DNA of 64,000 nt, taken from Hyalella azteca (taxonomy: Eukaryota > Arthropoda > Malacostraca > Amphipoda > Hyalellidae). This document shows positions 24,123 to 36,654 of the stretch, piece after piece. The notes under the pieces are model-generated. The model made no database searches and was not told the origin of the DNA. It saw nothing but the letters and a program-made list of their open reading frames with translations. The stretch covers positions 1 through 64,000 of the forward strand of contig NW_025936434.1 in NCBI RefSeq assembly GCF_000764305.2. The letters run 5' to 3'. The position numbers and the translations under genes are program-made. Position 1 is the first letter of the stretch; each line of letters opens with the position of its first letter.

Positions 24123-24295
24123 GCGGCTGCCTGATTGATGATTGATTTATAAAAAATTTCTCAGAAGTATACGTGTGTTTTGTAACGAATTATTAATGTA
24201 ATGTCTGATATTTTGCTGATTAATAGCTTGTTATTGATGGGAGCAAATAATCCTGGAGATATAAGAATCTCCCCTCCCCTCAGAATACAGTTGTA

Positions 24296-24530
24296 CTGAA
24301 TTCCGTCACCCTGAATGCAGTTCACCTGGATTCTGTCACCCTGAATGCAGTTATCCTGGATTCCGTCACCCTGAATGCAGTTATCCTGGATTCTGTCACC
24401 CTGAATGCAGTTATCCTGAGTCCCGTCACCCTGAATGCAGTTATCCTGAATCCCGTCACCCTGAATACAGTTATCCTGAATTCCGTCACCCTGAATGCAG
24501 TTATCCTGGATTCCGTCACCCTGAATGCGA
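24296..24530 (-). repeat. 30-bp minisatellite
   Basis: Eight tandem 30-bp units, each containing GTCACCCTGAATGCAGTTAT. On the minus strand the array reads as a decapeptide repeat (GDGIQDNCIQ) inside an open frame of 129 codons. No signal peptide, domain or splice partner supports a protein. Confidence 0.93.
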
Positions 24531-26470
24531 TTAAAACCATTTAGCATCAATCGATTGGTGCCATATTTTGGCTACTGATTTATTTTTGAATTATTATTAA
24601 GATTTGCAGTTGTTAATAACAATTGATTAATCTAAATTGATTCAGTAGCACCACCTGAATAATCCAGGTTAGCTTCACAATGGGAACACGAAAGTAAAAA
24701 AATACGCTGAAATAGCCGATTTCTGCGATTTAAAATGGCTTTGCGGCAACTCTAAAAATTATTGGGAAAATTGGAAGGAAATTAATTCACTTGGCAGGTG
24801 CCCACATAAAAAATTGTTGGCGGATATAGAATTTCCAAAAAAAATTCTTCCGCTTCGCCCTAATTCCAATGTTAAATAAATAAATGCATTCAAATTAGAC
24901 TTATTCGAAAATCTATTTCAAATTTTGAGTATGGGGCGGCCTAGAATATTTTCGCAGACAAGAATTGCTAACTTTGACAGATTTTTTTAGCATTTGTTTT
25001 TTCGGTTAAAAAAAATATCCGCGACAGAATCAAGACTAACGCAATTCATGCTTCTGTTTCATAGATCTGCTTGCACTCTACTTCCCACCTGTTGATGCCG
25101 AGGAGCTGAGCAGCACAACCACACTCGATACGCGCTGCTCGCCTTATGACCTCCTGCGAAATGAGGAAGCCTAGTCGCTCGTTGCCGACGACTGCCATAA
25201 CATTAAAATACGTTACATAAACGAATGTTTTGTTGTGATTGATAGACTTTTTATACCATTTAAACAGCCAAGCACTCAGTTATAAGTTAAACCAACGCAT
25301 TGATTTATAGATGTAATTATTTATCAAGAGATATTATAGTATTTTCTGTTTTTGCTAGTGAGCCAATGGCAAGCGTTCGTAAACTTTGACCTCGGCCTCG
25401 ATGTAGGCGGGGCCTTGCGGAGGCTGAGCCTTTGCAGGCGGAAGTTCAAAGGGTTTTTAATTAATTTCCGAACCATTTAAGGTGCCCACGCAGCTTCTTG
25501 AGAATGACAATGCTTTTATAAAAGCAGTTATTGGTGCGTGATGCTGCAAACTTAATAGCTTATAACTTTGCCCAAATGCGGTACGGTGCTATAAGAAGGC
25601 CTATTTTTGGTAACCGATGCCATTTTAGCAGCCATTAGTCAGCATCAGTCGTAAATAGCCTCTTGATCCTGTATATATACGTTGTCCTGCAATTTTCAAA
25701 ATAACGATTGCATTGGCAAGTGTATAATTCACGGAATGATAAGCAGGATAATATCCGCATAATATTTAAGATGGTGCATCTTACGATGCTCCATCTATGT
25801 TTTTTTGCATCTCTACCACCCTGAAACATTAAACTCTTACAAATTAATGATCTCCGTTTCTATCGAGCGACAGCAGCGGCAAACATTCTTACATCATAGT
25901 TCATCCAATTTACTTTCCTTGTACACATTTGTCTCTCTGCATTAAAAAATATTATAATCGGATATAGTATTTTTGAAATATTATGAGCCTCAAAATTTCA
26001 CTAAAAATGTATTCTTACCATTAGTTCACGGCAAAGTAATTTTTTAATAGCTCTAACTCTAAGTTGCTGCACCACAAATTGTGTTAACAAAATTTTTCGC
26101 TCACACAAACAGTTGATGTGAAGCATCGCTTCGACAGTTCAGCGGTCATTTTTGGGGCCGTCTCTGATATTAATAAAGTATAAGTGCACTAAAAAATGTC
26201 ACAAAGCTCGTGCCAAATTACCGGCCGAAAGGGTCAATGCTTTCAGTCCAATTCTCTAGCCTGTATCATAATGATGATTGTTTTGTAATCGAAATAAGTG
26301 CAAAATTAAATTGACCGGAATATGTCAATGAGATCTACAGGGCTGCATTTTGATCCGAAAATTTATATTGAGATATCTGCCTTTATAAAGATAGTGAGAA
26401 ATTTAATTTTGAAAACGTTCAAGATTGTGAAGCGTCTACAAAATTTTAATCACAGATTAAAAAATCCTAA
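24531..26470. other. no gene recognised
   Basis: Nearly 2 kb of anonymous AT-rich sequence with no supportable exon, terminal repeat or tandem array. Confidence 0.4.
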
Positions 26471-26474
26471 TGTT

Positions 26475-26706
26475 ACAACCAGTGGTTACAGTTCAGAGTA
26501 CCAGGATTGGAGCAGAGAGGTGCGGGTTCGATCCCAGCTCTGGGCGCCAGTTTCTGGTCAGAATCGGCAAGGAGGCCGGGCGGTTAAGCACAGTAGAATT
26601 GTAGCAGTGAGTTGCGAGTTCATGCCCGCAACAAGCTGTGAATGTTCTGCAATGTTAAGAATCGGTGACAGGCCTACGGCCTAATGAACGCTGAAACCGC
26701 TATATA
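26475..26706 (+). repeat. tRNA-derived SINE, near full length
   Basis: Contains a pol III B-box match GGTTCGATCCC (in GTGCGGGTTCGATCCCAGC) and, upstream, an A-box-like CCAGTGGTTA. About 60 bp further on a second tRNA-like module begins, GGCCGGGCGGTTAAGC...GCGAGTTC. The 3' end reads GAATCGGTGACAGGCCTACG then GCTGAAACCGCTATATA. Related copies lie at 38212-38450, 39907-40132 and 60564-60788, all on the minus strand. Confidence 0.85.
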
Positions 26707-26903
26707 AAATTTAAATCACTAACATTGAATTTAATTTTTGTAAGTATGATAATTGCAATCAATTAATTTATATAGCATAATAAATAAATAAAATAGATCA
26801 AAAATAGGGACTTGGGCGCGTGGTGACCCTGAGAAAAGACTCAGCAGTTAGTAGTACATTAGGCAGTTAGTACATTAGGTACCACTGCCACTGCCATCAT
26901 ATA

Positions 26904-26925
26904 TACGCGCTACTGCCCACCTCTG
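26904..26925 (+). mobile_element. hAT terminal fragment
   Basis: CGCGCTACTGCCCACCTCTG is identical to the right terminus of the hAT MITE at 52322-52865. No matching left end is visible nearby, so this is probably a truncated copy. Confidence 0.55.
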
Positions 26926-27281
26926 CTCGCAAGTTCCATCGGTACATACATATATATTTTCGTGGAAATGTTCGTCGGTCAGAATGTGGAAAAGCTCGGT
27001 CAGAAATACATTGTAGCTAATACATAGCAGACAATCGAATTTTTCCGACTACAATTTACAGAAAAAATTTATGATCCCTCTTATAGATATTGAACTGAAA
27101 TTACTGAATTAGTCATTCATAGAATTTTTTATTTTTGGCAACTCATGACGTTTTGAAATAACTTTCATTTTGCGTTGCTCAGGTGGCGGTGAGTTGGATG
27201 TTAGACGTGTTGTTTTGACCCTAAACGCATCAGAAAGCTGGGAGTATTTGAGCGTGCCGGAGTGAAAAGAAATTCTGGAAA

Positions 27282-30200
27282 ATGTTCCGCTCAATTTTAT
27301 TCCTTACTTTTATTTCGCTAGCATTTGCTAGTGAGTTAGTTGTTGAAAATGTTGTTACAAACGAATGTGAAGTTAAATCTAAATCAGGAGATATGCTTTC
27401 TATGCATTACACCGGCACATTGGAGGATGGAACGAAATTCGACTCCAGGTAAGAAAATCATGATAGGCCTAGCTATAAGTTGGAGGCCGAAATTCCTATA
27501 CTTTACTAGGCTACTAGGTACTAGCTATCTGTTAGAATTTACCAACTTTGTTATTTATCAATGTTATAGTTGAACCCAAGTAACTATGTGTTTAACTTAT
27601 ATTAATGTCTTTCAATTAAACAATAGACTACTACTAAAAAATGCTCAAAACCGTCCCTTTTTACCCCGTTTGACGGTAGGCCTATACAATTCCTGACTCA
27701 TTAATTGAATTTTTCAACTTGAAGTTTGATATTTCTTTCATTCTTTGGATTACTCATAAAAGTTGATGGATATTCATTGCTTTCCAATCAATTCGCCCAA
27801 TTGGGATGCCATCATTTTGGTTCTTATAACAAAGTGGACTAATTAATTTGTCTTTATAGCCTAGCAGGTATTGCTGAGTTACAAAAACTACTGTCAAATG
27901 GGGTAATAAGGGATGGTTTTGAGAGTTTTTGTTAATAATTTCTTACCATGAAACATTTCATAAGCGAGTTTGTGCTCATTTTGCAGGTATTTGCGAGGGC
28001 TATCGAATGGCATCTCTAAAAAAAGTCCATATGCTATTTGTAAAGTGCTAGATGCAATATAAAAGGCTCCTAAAATAATCTGGAAATGAGGCATGAGTTA
28101 AACTTCACTTGAGTTAAACTCCATTTTAAAATGTTTGAAGCATGCAGAGTGTACTCATCTATTACTAACCAGAGTGGAAATCTAAGATTAGAGGTTCACT
28201 TAAAAAAAAGCGTTCCGCCTTGAAAAAAAAAACGTTCCAGGCAAGTGGCAACTAGAAACAGGTTTGCAGGTCGTCAGAAATCGGCCTCGGCATGAACGTT
28301 ACATCAGGCAACACAGAGAAAATCCCAATATTGTTAATTGCTGTCTCTTATACACATCTAGATGTGTATAAGAGACAGATACTTGATGACGTACGATGAT
28401 GTTAAGCACAGTAACGCGTTCCCAAAAATGATAATGAAATCAATAGAAGTACAATACCAGTAATAAGCCATTATTTACTTCAAATTACATATTTTGTATA
28501 TAATATACATATAATGATTTGCGCTTGTGTGTATTAGATGTAGGTATTTCAGAACTAAACAGGGTTTTGAAAGCGCTACAATGGTTCAGACTCGCTCATG
28601 TTCAAGAGACATCGTCCAAAAAGCGATGCAATTCTTGCCTTTTATGGGTCATTCTGACNATGTTTTTGGAGAAATAAATCCTAGTTTAGGTTAATTACTT
28701 TTCATTCTTTTTTGCCCAGTGCTCAATTCTATCTATGACATTCTATGCACAATTTTGTGATGACTGATCCAGTAATTTTTAGTGAAGTGAAATTTTTTTC
28801 ACTGAGCAAAGTAATTGTAATCAAAATTCTTTGTTGTTAATTGATTTTTTTTTCAGTAACTGGAGCCTTTGCAAACCAAGGTTATACTGTAAATGCAATT
28901 TTAGGGGTGTCCCTTATTACCCCGGGGGGGCGTGTCCCTTATTACCCCGTTTTGCGGAAATGGCTGCCATTTTTTCTTGGAATGAGATATGAAAATTCTG
29001 TCAATCACATTTTTAAGCCAACTCCTGTGTGCAACTTTTATGTAAGTACAATTTTTCAATTCAACAAATATTTTTTCTGCTACACACCTTAGCAGAGGTA
29101 CTTTTCCAAAATCTTACTTTTCACACTTTTTTCAGGGATTTTTTAGAGGTAATGAGTGTACGATTTCTTTATGCTGCATAGATAGTAAAAATGCTGAACT
29201 TTACTCCACTATTTTTAGTTTGGCCATATTTTGATTAGTTTAGCTGCTACAACATTTCTACAAAATTTTGGAGGACTCGCTTATTACCCCACCTGTCCCT
29301 TGTTACCCCGTTTGGCAGTATAACACCTCATCAATGGATGGAAAGTTCTGGCATATAATGGCTATGCACTTTTAGATTGACCCTTAGTGTGTGGCATCTT
29401 TATTTTGTTAACTTGGTAATGCACAAACTCTGGTGCAATGGTTAGAAGTTCCTTATGAACCCTTCTGAATGACTGATTCTAGACTTCCTAACTTGTAATT
29501 TGAAATGTTTGGCCCTGCAGGATTATAAAAATAACTGTGCTTATGACTTATTGCAGGGAAATGTTTGTTCCATCAATTAGTTGATTGCTTATGGAGGCAT
29601 TCATTGTTGATGGGAAGATAGATTAACAGTAAATAGAGGCAGCCTGCTAACAAACAATAGCAAGGCTGTTTGCCAACTATCAATAGCAAAGCTATTTGCC
29701 AAACTGTCAAGCTGCAGGTATCCCTAGCTGGCTAGCTGCCAATAGCAACATGCAGTTAGTGACGTCACTTTTGCTCTGATCTTTCCTGAGCTGCCTTACA
29801 TTATACAAATTTCTTTGTTCTTATGTTTTTAAATAACTTGTATGATGGATTTTCTACTTAGACAAACTGTATTTAGCACATTTTCTCATTAATGGAAAAA
29901 AGTCGCAATTGTGCTCATCATGTCCATCCGTCCGTCTGTCTGTCTGTGTGTCCGTCCGTCCATCCATGACTTCACGTTTTTGTTATTTTTTTCCACTACT
30001 CACAATTTTTTTATAAGAAACTCAGTCATTGGATCAGTCATTGGATTGGGATAACTTTTATCTGCTATAATTTCATGTCTTTTATCAATATTGATGTTTA
30101 TTTGTGGGCAGTGTGGACCGAGGAGACCCATTCTCGTTCCAGCTTGGAGTGGGTCAGGTGATCCGGGGCTGGGACGAGGGTCTGGTTGACATGTGCCCCG

Positions 30201-33200
30201 GGGACAAGAGGAAGCTCACCATCCCTGCTGACAAGGCTTATGGTGATCGCGGTGCTGGTGACATCATCCCACCAGGTGCATTCTCTAAAATTCTTCTTGT
30301 CTTACTTTTAGAATTTATTGTTAAAGTGGAAGTTTTTTCTTCTTTATCGAACTGAAAATGATATATTTTGTGCACTTTATCATTACACTTATGATTAATA
30401 CCATTCCATCTGTTTTTTTACACTCCACACAATATAGAGCATTGCTTCACAACACTTCACCCTCACACTCCTCATCACCTCCCCACCCTCACACTCCCTT
30501 TGGCCCCAATTATAACACAACACAAGAACCCCCCATCCCTCCCCACTGCCCACCCACTAACGCCCCCCGGTGTTGCAGGTGCGACGCTGTTGTTCGATGT
30601 AGAGCTGCTGGAGATCGGGGAGGCGCCGCCCCAAGTGAACGTCTTCAAGGCAATAGACAAGGACGAGGATAACAAGCTCAGCAAGGAGGAGGTCAGCACG
30701 GGCAATGGTCTTGCTTTATTACTTGTACTTCAGAGTTTGGCTTCAAGTTTCGATGGAATTTGATGAGGGTAAAAGATTACAGATAACGAAAAATAAATAA
30801 AAGTTAAATCTGCAATGGGCTTTGATTAGCTGAAGAGTTATCACGGGCTGCAAGCTAGGAGTCATGAGTTGCAGGTTTGAATCATGGCATGCTAAAAACA
30901 TCTGAGGTCGCTTGTAGGTGACTTTTGCAACGTGGCTGTGAATGTGTTGCATAAGCGAATCTAAACACGTTAGCATTTCAGGGAGTAAGATTACTTCCAA
31001 TTGTTGCCTAGTGAGGAAGCATCGTGATTTAAGACATTTGGAACTTCAAGGCACGCCTGAAATAATTTGGTTTGAAAAATTTAGCTGAAAACTTGAAGTT
31101 ATTTAATTTTATGAATGTATTTTATCACTAATGCTGCAATGCAGAATTATCTAATATACCTACCTCTGACAAGTTCAAATAAGATCGCCTTATCTTTCTT
31201 AGCTTACGCTTGGGGTGAGACAGTGGTTATTGCCGTTGCTAACGCGCTCTTGCCAAATGTTGATAACGCGGCGGTGCCAAATGTTGATAACGCGGCGGTG
31301 CCAAATGTTGATAACGCGGCGGTGCCAAATGTTTATAACGCGGNCAGCACACGTCTGACTCAGCTTCAGCTTGACTCAGCACATGCCTGACTCAGCTTCA
31401 GCTTGACTCCAGACTCTATGAATTTGTTGCTTTCTAGCCTCATTTCTCACTATTCTTCTGGTGTTCACTATTCCTCTTTTTTATGTGGTTATCTACCCAA
31501 TTTTCTGCTGCGTTCAGTCCTTTCTATGCTCTATGCATATTGTATGCTCTCTCCCCTGCGCTACCTAGTTTATTTTTGCCTATTATTTTTTCTACTGTAA
31601 AAAATCGTTGCTTGGAACCTTGGTTTTAAAATAAGTTTTTGTATAAATTTCAATTGGGCGTTTTTTGTGTGGAATATTACTAGTAGCTTTACTAACACAA
31701 AACTTAAGACCATATGCATCATCACTGATGTATACATGGTACTGGTTTGAAATGTTTTTGGGTGCTTACTTTTTACCTGTCTAGTGTACTTATCTGCCTG
31801 TCTAGTGGACTTACTGTCTACCTTTCTAGCGTACCGTACTTGCTGTCTGCCTGTCTGGTGTACTTACTGTCTGCCTGTCAAGTGTACTTACTGTCTGCCT
31901 TTCTAGCGTACGTACCGTACTTGCTGTCTGCCTGTCTGGTGTACTTACTGTCTGCCTGTCTGGTGTACTTACTGTCTGCCTGTCAAGTGTTTTTCCTCTG
32001 CCTTAGCCTACTGCTGCGGCTGCCGCTGCTGCTGTCACTGCTGCTGTCACAGCTGCTGCGTGTGCTGCTGGAGTGCTGCTAGTGCTGCACCGCTGAATGC
32101 TCAGCAGCACCTCAGCACTGCTGCAGCAAAGCATCCTTCACTTTATACTCCATTATTTTTGCATGTAGCATGATTCTCATTTAGAAATATTTTTTATCTG
32201 AATTTTGAACTGTACAAACATCTATTCTGTTATCATGATTTTAAAATTGAGTTTTCTGTGCTCCATTTTCTTAAAAAAAGGTTGGAATTCTNTACCAATT
32301 TAATATTTTAGGGAAACAGATACAAAATGATTTTTAGGCCTACACCTTCAATGATGTAGGCCTGAAAATGAGATGGCAGTGAATGCTCGGTAGTATTAAG
32401 CTTGTAGATTTGTCTTACAGCTAAATAGTTCGTAAATAACTTGTGTGGTTAAGCTAAATGGCTGGTAAATAACTAATGTGGTGAATCTCATTAGTTGGGA
32501 TATAACTAATTAAATTTGGTCTAGCTTTGTAGGTGAAGACTTTATAGTATATCATATCTTAATATTAATCTTACTGCTATCTTGCAATAGTGCAATGTGT
32601 TTTCTGCATACAATGCAGTGTATTTCCTCTGTATAAAAGCACAAAATCTCCTGAATATTGCCAGTTTCTTCAAGTGACGAATTTAATTCCCTTGTCTATG
32701 AATTGTTGGCAAGTTATTAGTAATATTCCTATGACTCCGGCCTGAATATTGTGGTTATTTGTCTAGTGATGCCATTGCCGGGTGTACTGAATAAATTGAT
32801 TTATATTGAGCTTAATTATGCAAACTACACAAACTATCTGTGCTCTTCTCTGTATGAGCTCACTGTACATGATTTTTCCCGCACACATTTTTCTGTATGC
32901 ACACTATTTGTACCTGCTCTTTTCCGTTCGCGCTCTCCCCAGAACGCACCCTTTTCTGTATGCACACTTACTGTGCCTGTTCTTTTCCGTTCGCGCTCTC
33001 CTCAGAACGCATCCTTTACTGTATGCACACTTACTGTGCCTGCTCTTTTCCGTTCGCGCTTTTCTCCGTACGCACACAAACTGCACGTGCTTTTCTCTGT
33101 ACACGTGCTTTTCAGTACGCGTCCCGCTCGTACACCAATAAGCGTACTGTCCAAGAGGCCACAATAAACGCGGTGAAGGTCTGCTGTTGTTTCATTGCCC

Positions 33201-34534
33201 GCTGATATTCGCGTCCGTTTTGTGATAATTCCCTCAAGTTCATGATAATGACGAGTGTTCCCCGCTGATGGTGTGAGTTGATTGTGTTCCTCAGCTGTGG
33301 GCGTGGCAGTCACCATCATCACTAGTCCTGCACCAACATTTTTTTCCCTTTGTCCCCTGCTGGGGCACGCGAGCTCACGGTGCCACAAACATAGATATCA
33401 CATGCACCACTAACATCTTCACATGCACCACTAACATCTTCACATGCACCACTAACATCTTTACGTTTCTACATTTACATTGATTTCCCCGCCGCGTTGA
33501 ACCCGTATTGCGCCTACCTTGTACTCACATTGCTCCCTCTTTTAACCCACATTGTGCCCATGTTGTACCCATTGCCGTGTTTTTGTTGCGCTCAGAGGCT
33601 CGGGCAAGAAACGTTTAAGGGGACGACGTGACAGGAGTTCTGAGAGAGGGGCGGAGATGGGCGAAGAAGTAATGGCAGGCTAAAAAAACCCCGCCCCAAG
33701 GGCGTCCGAAAAGCTAAGGAGAAAGAAATACAGGGAATGAGATGCTGAGTGGACTTGATATGCTGTAGGGCCGACCGTAGCTGAGGTGTGCGGCTGTTGG
33801 TCATGCGTCATTAGGGACGATCGAGTGAGATGGGTGAGCAAGGACACAGCTGTTCTTGGCCGTTTTTGTGGCACTTGAGGATATTTTCCTGCCGAGATAT
33901 CGTGTTGGCTTCGCGGGATATTTCGGGTAGCAAGATGCCTTGGCAAAAATGGGTGTGGTGGGTAGCCTCCATGTGTCATTTCCCAGGAAGGGGGCAGATA
34001 GAAAAGTGAAGGAAAGAGGTATGGTAGGCCTACAGTGACCAAGTAAGAGGTCTTTCATTCATAATTCTGAAGACCAAGATCCTCCAAAGCTTTGTCTGCG
34101 AACAGCTAAGGTGTTGGCGGCAGACATGAGACAGAGATCCGTCTTGATGTGGATGTGATCGATTAAGGACATCTTAAGACGCCCGGCGACCAGCGTTTTC
34201 AACGAGTCGTCGATAATTTTTGAACGTACGACAGTAGATCGCGAAGGTACCTGATGGGACACGTCGTGGTTTAAGATTAAAGTGCGTTGTGGTCTCGTAA
34301 GATGCGGCCGGGTTGTCTGCCTGCATTATATTTGTCGTCATCTTGACCCATGATTATCTTACCGCTGCCCCTCAGGTGCTGACGTACATCCAGGAGCAGA
34401 TCCCAGCCGAGGAGATGGAGAAGGGTCAGGACCCCGCCAAGATCACTGAGGAGATCTTCCACCACGAAGACAAGGATCGTGACGGCCACATCTCACATGA
34501 AGAGTTCTCGGGACCCAAGCACGACGAGCTCTAG
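27282..34534 (+). CDS. FKBP14: FKBP14-like ER peptidyl-prolyl isomerase (FKBP domain, two EF-hands, HDEL)
   Basis: Four exons: 27282-27448, 30112-30275, 30579-30691 and 34376-34534, phases 2, 1 and 0, all GT-AG, giving 200 residues (human FKBP14 is 211). Residues 1-16 form a signal peptide. The FKBP domain is about 24-124, with [16 protein letters not shown], the VIRGWDEGL strand, [18 protein letters not shown] and [11 protein letters not shown]29 and C84 could form the disulfide seen in ER FKBPs. EF-hand loops lie at 137-148 ([12 protein letters not shown]) and 180-191 ([12 protein letters not shown]), each with acidic residues at positions 1, 3, 5 and 12. The C-terminal HDEL is an ER retrieval signal. 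The enzyme isomerises X-Pro bonds during folding of secreted proteins. Intron 1 holds a MITE, an adaptor artefact and an N; intron 3 holds several minisatellites and two further Ns. Confidence 0.95.
27644..27923. mobile_element. MITE-like element in FKBP14 intron 1
   Basis: Inverted termini of about 36 bp: the left end starts CTCAAAACCGTCCC and continues TTTTTACCCCGTTTGAC; the right end is its near-exact reverse complement, ending in GGTTTTGAG. It is 280 bp long with no coding capacity. Related GTCCCTTATTACCCCG words occur at about 28905-28950 and 29290-29315 in the same intron. Confidence 0.7.
28341..28378. other. Nextera mate-pair junction adaptor (contaminant)
   Basis: Identical to the 38-base sequence at 11243-11280: CTGTCTCTTATACACATCT joined to its reverse complement. 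It lies in FKBP14 intron 1. FKBP14 exons lie on both sides, so large-scale linkage here is probably right even if intron sequence is missing or misplaced. Confidence 0.97.
29921..29970 (+). repeat. CCGT/CTGT short tandem repeat
   Basis: A run of GTCCATCCGTCCGTCTGTCT and related tetramers in FKBP14 intron 1. It is an ordinary intronic microsatellite. Confidence 0.85.
30810..30990 (+). repeat. possible second tRNA-derived SINE
   Basis: In FKBP14 intron 3, TAGCTGAAGAGTTATCACGG resembles an A-box region and GCAGGTTTGAATCATGGC resembles a B box about 40 bp later, a spacing typical of tRNA promoters. No second copy was found in the window, so this is tentative. Confidence 0.3.
31246..31343 (+). 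repeat. 24-bp minisatellite ending at an N
   Basis: Four copies of GCCAAATGTTGATAACGCGG plus CGGT, interrupted by an unresolved base at 31344. After it, a CTGACTCAGCTTCAGCTTGA unit occurs twice. The N inside a repeat suggests array collapse during assembly. Confidence 0.9.
31780..32110 (+). repeat. GTGTACTTACTGTCTGCCTGT repeat and CTG-rich tract
   Basis: About nine degenerate units of 21-24 bp reading TACTTACTGTCTGCCTGTCT, followed from about 32000 by CTGCTG-rich sequence. It lies in FKBP14 intron 3. The leucine-rich frames across it are repeat artefacts. Confidence 0.88.
32885..33110 (+). repeat. 63-bp minisatellite
   Basis: The word TGTATGCACAC recurs at 32894, 32957 and 33020, giving an exact 63-bp period. 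Each unit also has CTCTTTTCCGTTCGCGCTCT and CAGAACGCA. The unit is 21 codons, so all frames stay open; a fourth degenerate unit ends near 33110. It lies in FKBP14 intron 3. Confidence 0.92.
33388..33465 (+). repeat. 21-bp minisatellite (ACATGCACCACTAACATCTTC)
   Basis: Three and a half tandem units of 21 bp with core CATGCACCACTAACATCTT, within FKBP14 intron 3. Confidence 0.9.
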
Positions 34535-36650
34535 GACGTCTAGGGCATCTAGTATGAGTGATGGTGACCTACAACTAGGCACCTAGATAATAGCGAAGGA
34601 TGAGTTGTGGTACAACTAGAGTATGTGCTGCATCTATTGGTGGCGACACTAGATCATTTTATCGATCTTGAGTCGTAGATCTTTGGCGGATCATGTTACG
34701 AATGTTTGGGCGTCATTGCTCCATCGATCATCTAATTATCTAGATGATCGATCATCTTCATTCTATCTCATCCAGACCTTCTATATACCTATCATTCTGA
34801 CATTTTCGAGATCATTTAAATGTTTCCTTAGATCACCAGATCTAATCTAGCCCATCCAGATCTTCCCTAGATCATCCTGATCTTTTGCTCACGGCGTGGA
34901 TGACTATGCCCTCTAACGTCCTCATCTTGTGATCCTTTCTGTTGATCCAATTGCCCGATAATCCAGCGTTATATTATATGGATCTATCTCCTTTTATTCG
35001 TAATTTACATATTTAATCATATTTTTTATTAATAATTTATTGGTTTTATGACTAATTATATGTATCTTGTAGAAACTGGCTTTCATAAAGCCTGTGAACC
35101 AGTTTAACTGAATGAGGTTTTACGCTCGTCTCAGACGATTTATTCAATAGGGTCTTCTGATCCATTGCAATTTACGGTTTTAGCGGTCGCCTGAACTTTC
35201 TTCAGCAGAATAATTCAAGTGTACAATTTTTGGCGGACAATACAGTTCTTTCTCTAAGGCCAATAATTTAAAATTATCCAGATTTCATCCATGTCAATGC
35301 CAAATATGCAGAAATTTCGAAGATTATATTTTTTAATGAAAATATTAAATTTGACATTTAAATAGGCAGTAAGTTCTAATTTCTGTCCTGCTTTTTTTAT
35401 AAATTCGTATCTATTAATTTTTAATTTAATTCATTGTAAGGAGCTCGATGATTTCCTAACAACTATTCGCAGCGGTCTCTCGCTTGCATTATTTTGACGA
35501 GTTTTATCAGACAAATTCAGCTTCCATCTGTGAGCGGTGTCAATTGGTAGAAACTATTTAATTAATTATACGGTTAGTGTCTCCTATTTGTATAATTGGT
35601 ATCTACGATACGTGGTACATTTTAATGCCTGTGAAGGGTGGTGAATTTTCTTATCTATGATGCGTGGTACACTTTCTTATCTATGATACCTGGTGCATTT
35701 TAATGCCTATGAAGGGTGGTGCATTTTTTATCTATGATGTATGATTCATTCCGTTATCTATGATATACGAAGCATTTTCCTCCGCTCTGATGAGAGAACG
35801 TTATTTTCAAAGTTAACTATATTTTATGCGAGAGTCAAATACATCTCAATGTATTTTTAAAATACTTTTTATGTATGTCGATATATATGACTGAGAGCTT
35901 TGTAATACATATGATGCTGTATTTTCTGAATATTAAGCGCGAGTAAGCGTAGTTTTCATGGCTGTTTTTGTATTTTGTGTAGTGTGATCGTTACTATCGT
36001 TGTTGTTTTTGCGTGGTTGTGGTTTTCAACATTTGACGAGTTAGTGTTCAGACTTGAGAGTAGGTGCTAATGTGTCCAATGTACTTGGTGTTACAGGCAA
36101 CATCTGAAACACTTTTTCTAGATCAGAGGACTTTCCTGTTAGTTCTGACACCGGCATTTGTATGTGTTGCGTCTTCGTGTTCGTGGATTATATTCGTTGT
36201 ACGTGTCTTGTGAAATATATTCGTGTTGTAGGTAATAAGATGAGTGTTATTAGTGTGGTGGTTAAGTGGTCGTAGTTACTAGTTACTAGGTTTATAATAA
36301 CAAACAAGGTTGTTAGGTGCCGTTGTTATAGATCCACTGCCATGATTGCAAGGCTAAAGTTCTTGCCGCGGGTAATTGTGATGAAAGACGCAACAAATAA
36401 TATAATTATTGATCCAATTATTCTGCCCATTCCTCTGAAGTTGATTTGTTATGGCACATACTCTATATTGATGAGATTTTTTCCCCACATTTTATGTTAG
36501 AAGGAAGACGTTGTTACTGTTACCTGTCGTTAACTTGACATTATTAGTCTCAAAGTTCGTTGTGCTTCTATTTAGTCTTTGTCTGCCTATACATATCATA
36601 AACATTGTTAAAAATTTGTTCAACTGATGGTACTTGGAATTTAACCTGCT
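34535..36650. other. FKBP14 3' flank, no further gene
   Basis: 34640-34900 is unusually rich in GATC (ATCGATCATCTAATTATCTA and similar) and may be part of the FKBP14 3' UTR. At 35600-35770 the words TATCTATGATACGTGGTAC and ATGCCTATGAAGGGTGGT recur in degenerate form. The rest is AT-rich without a recognisable gene. Confidence 0.4.
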
Positions 36651-36654
36651 ATGC

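Noticed and set aside
24161..24550. Open frame of 129 codons with a decapeptide repeat (GDGIQDNCIQ)
   Set aside because: It is a direct read-out of a 30-bp minisatellite. It has no signal peptide or splice context, and the overlapping frame on the same strand is equally repetitive.
26500..26560. Possible functional tRNA gene (GGTTCGATCCC box)
   Set aside because: No complete cloverleaf or acceptor stem could be formed, and the sequence is part of a multi-copy SINE.
32751..33388. Several long open frames on both strands
   Set aside because: Caused by the 63-bp repeat, which is a multiple of three, inside FKBP14 intron 3. FKBP14 exons on both sides splice in phase without them.
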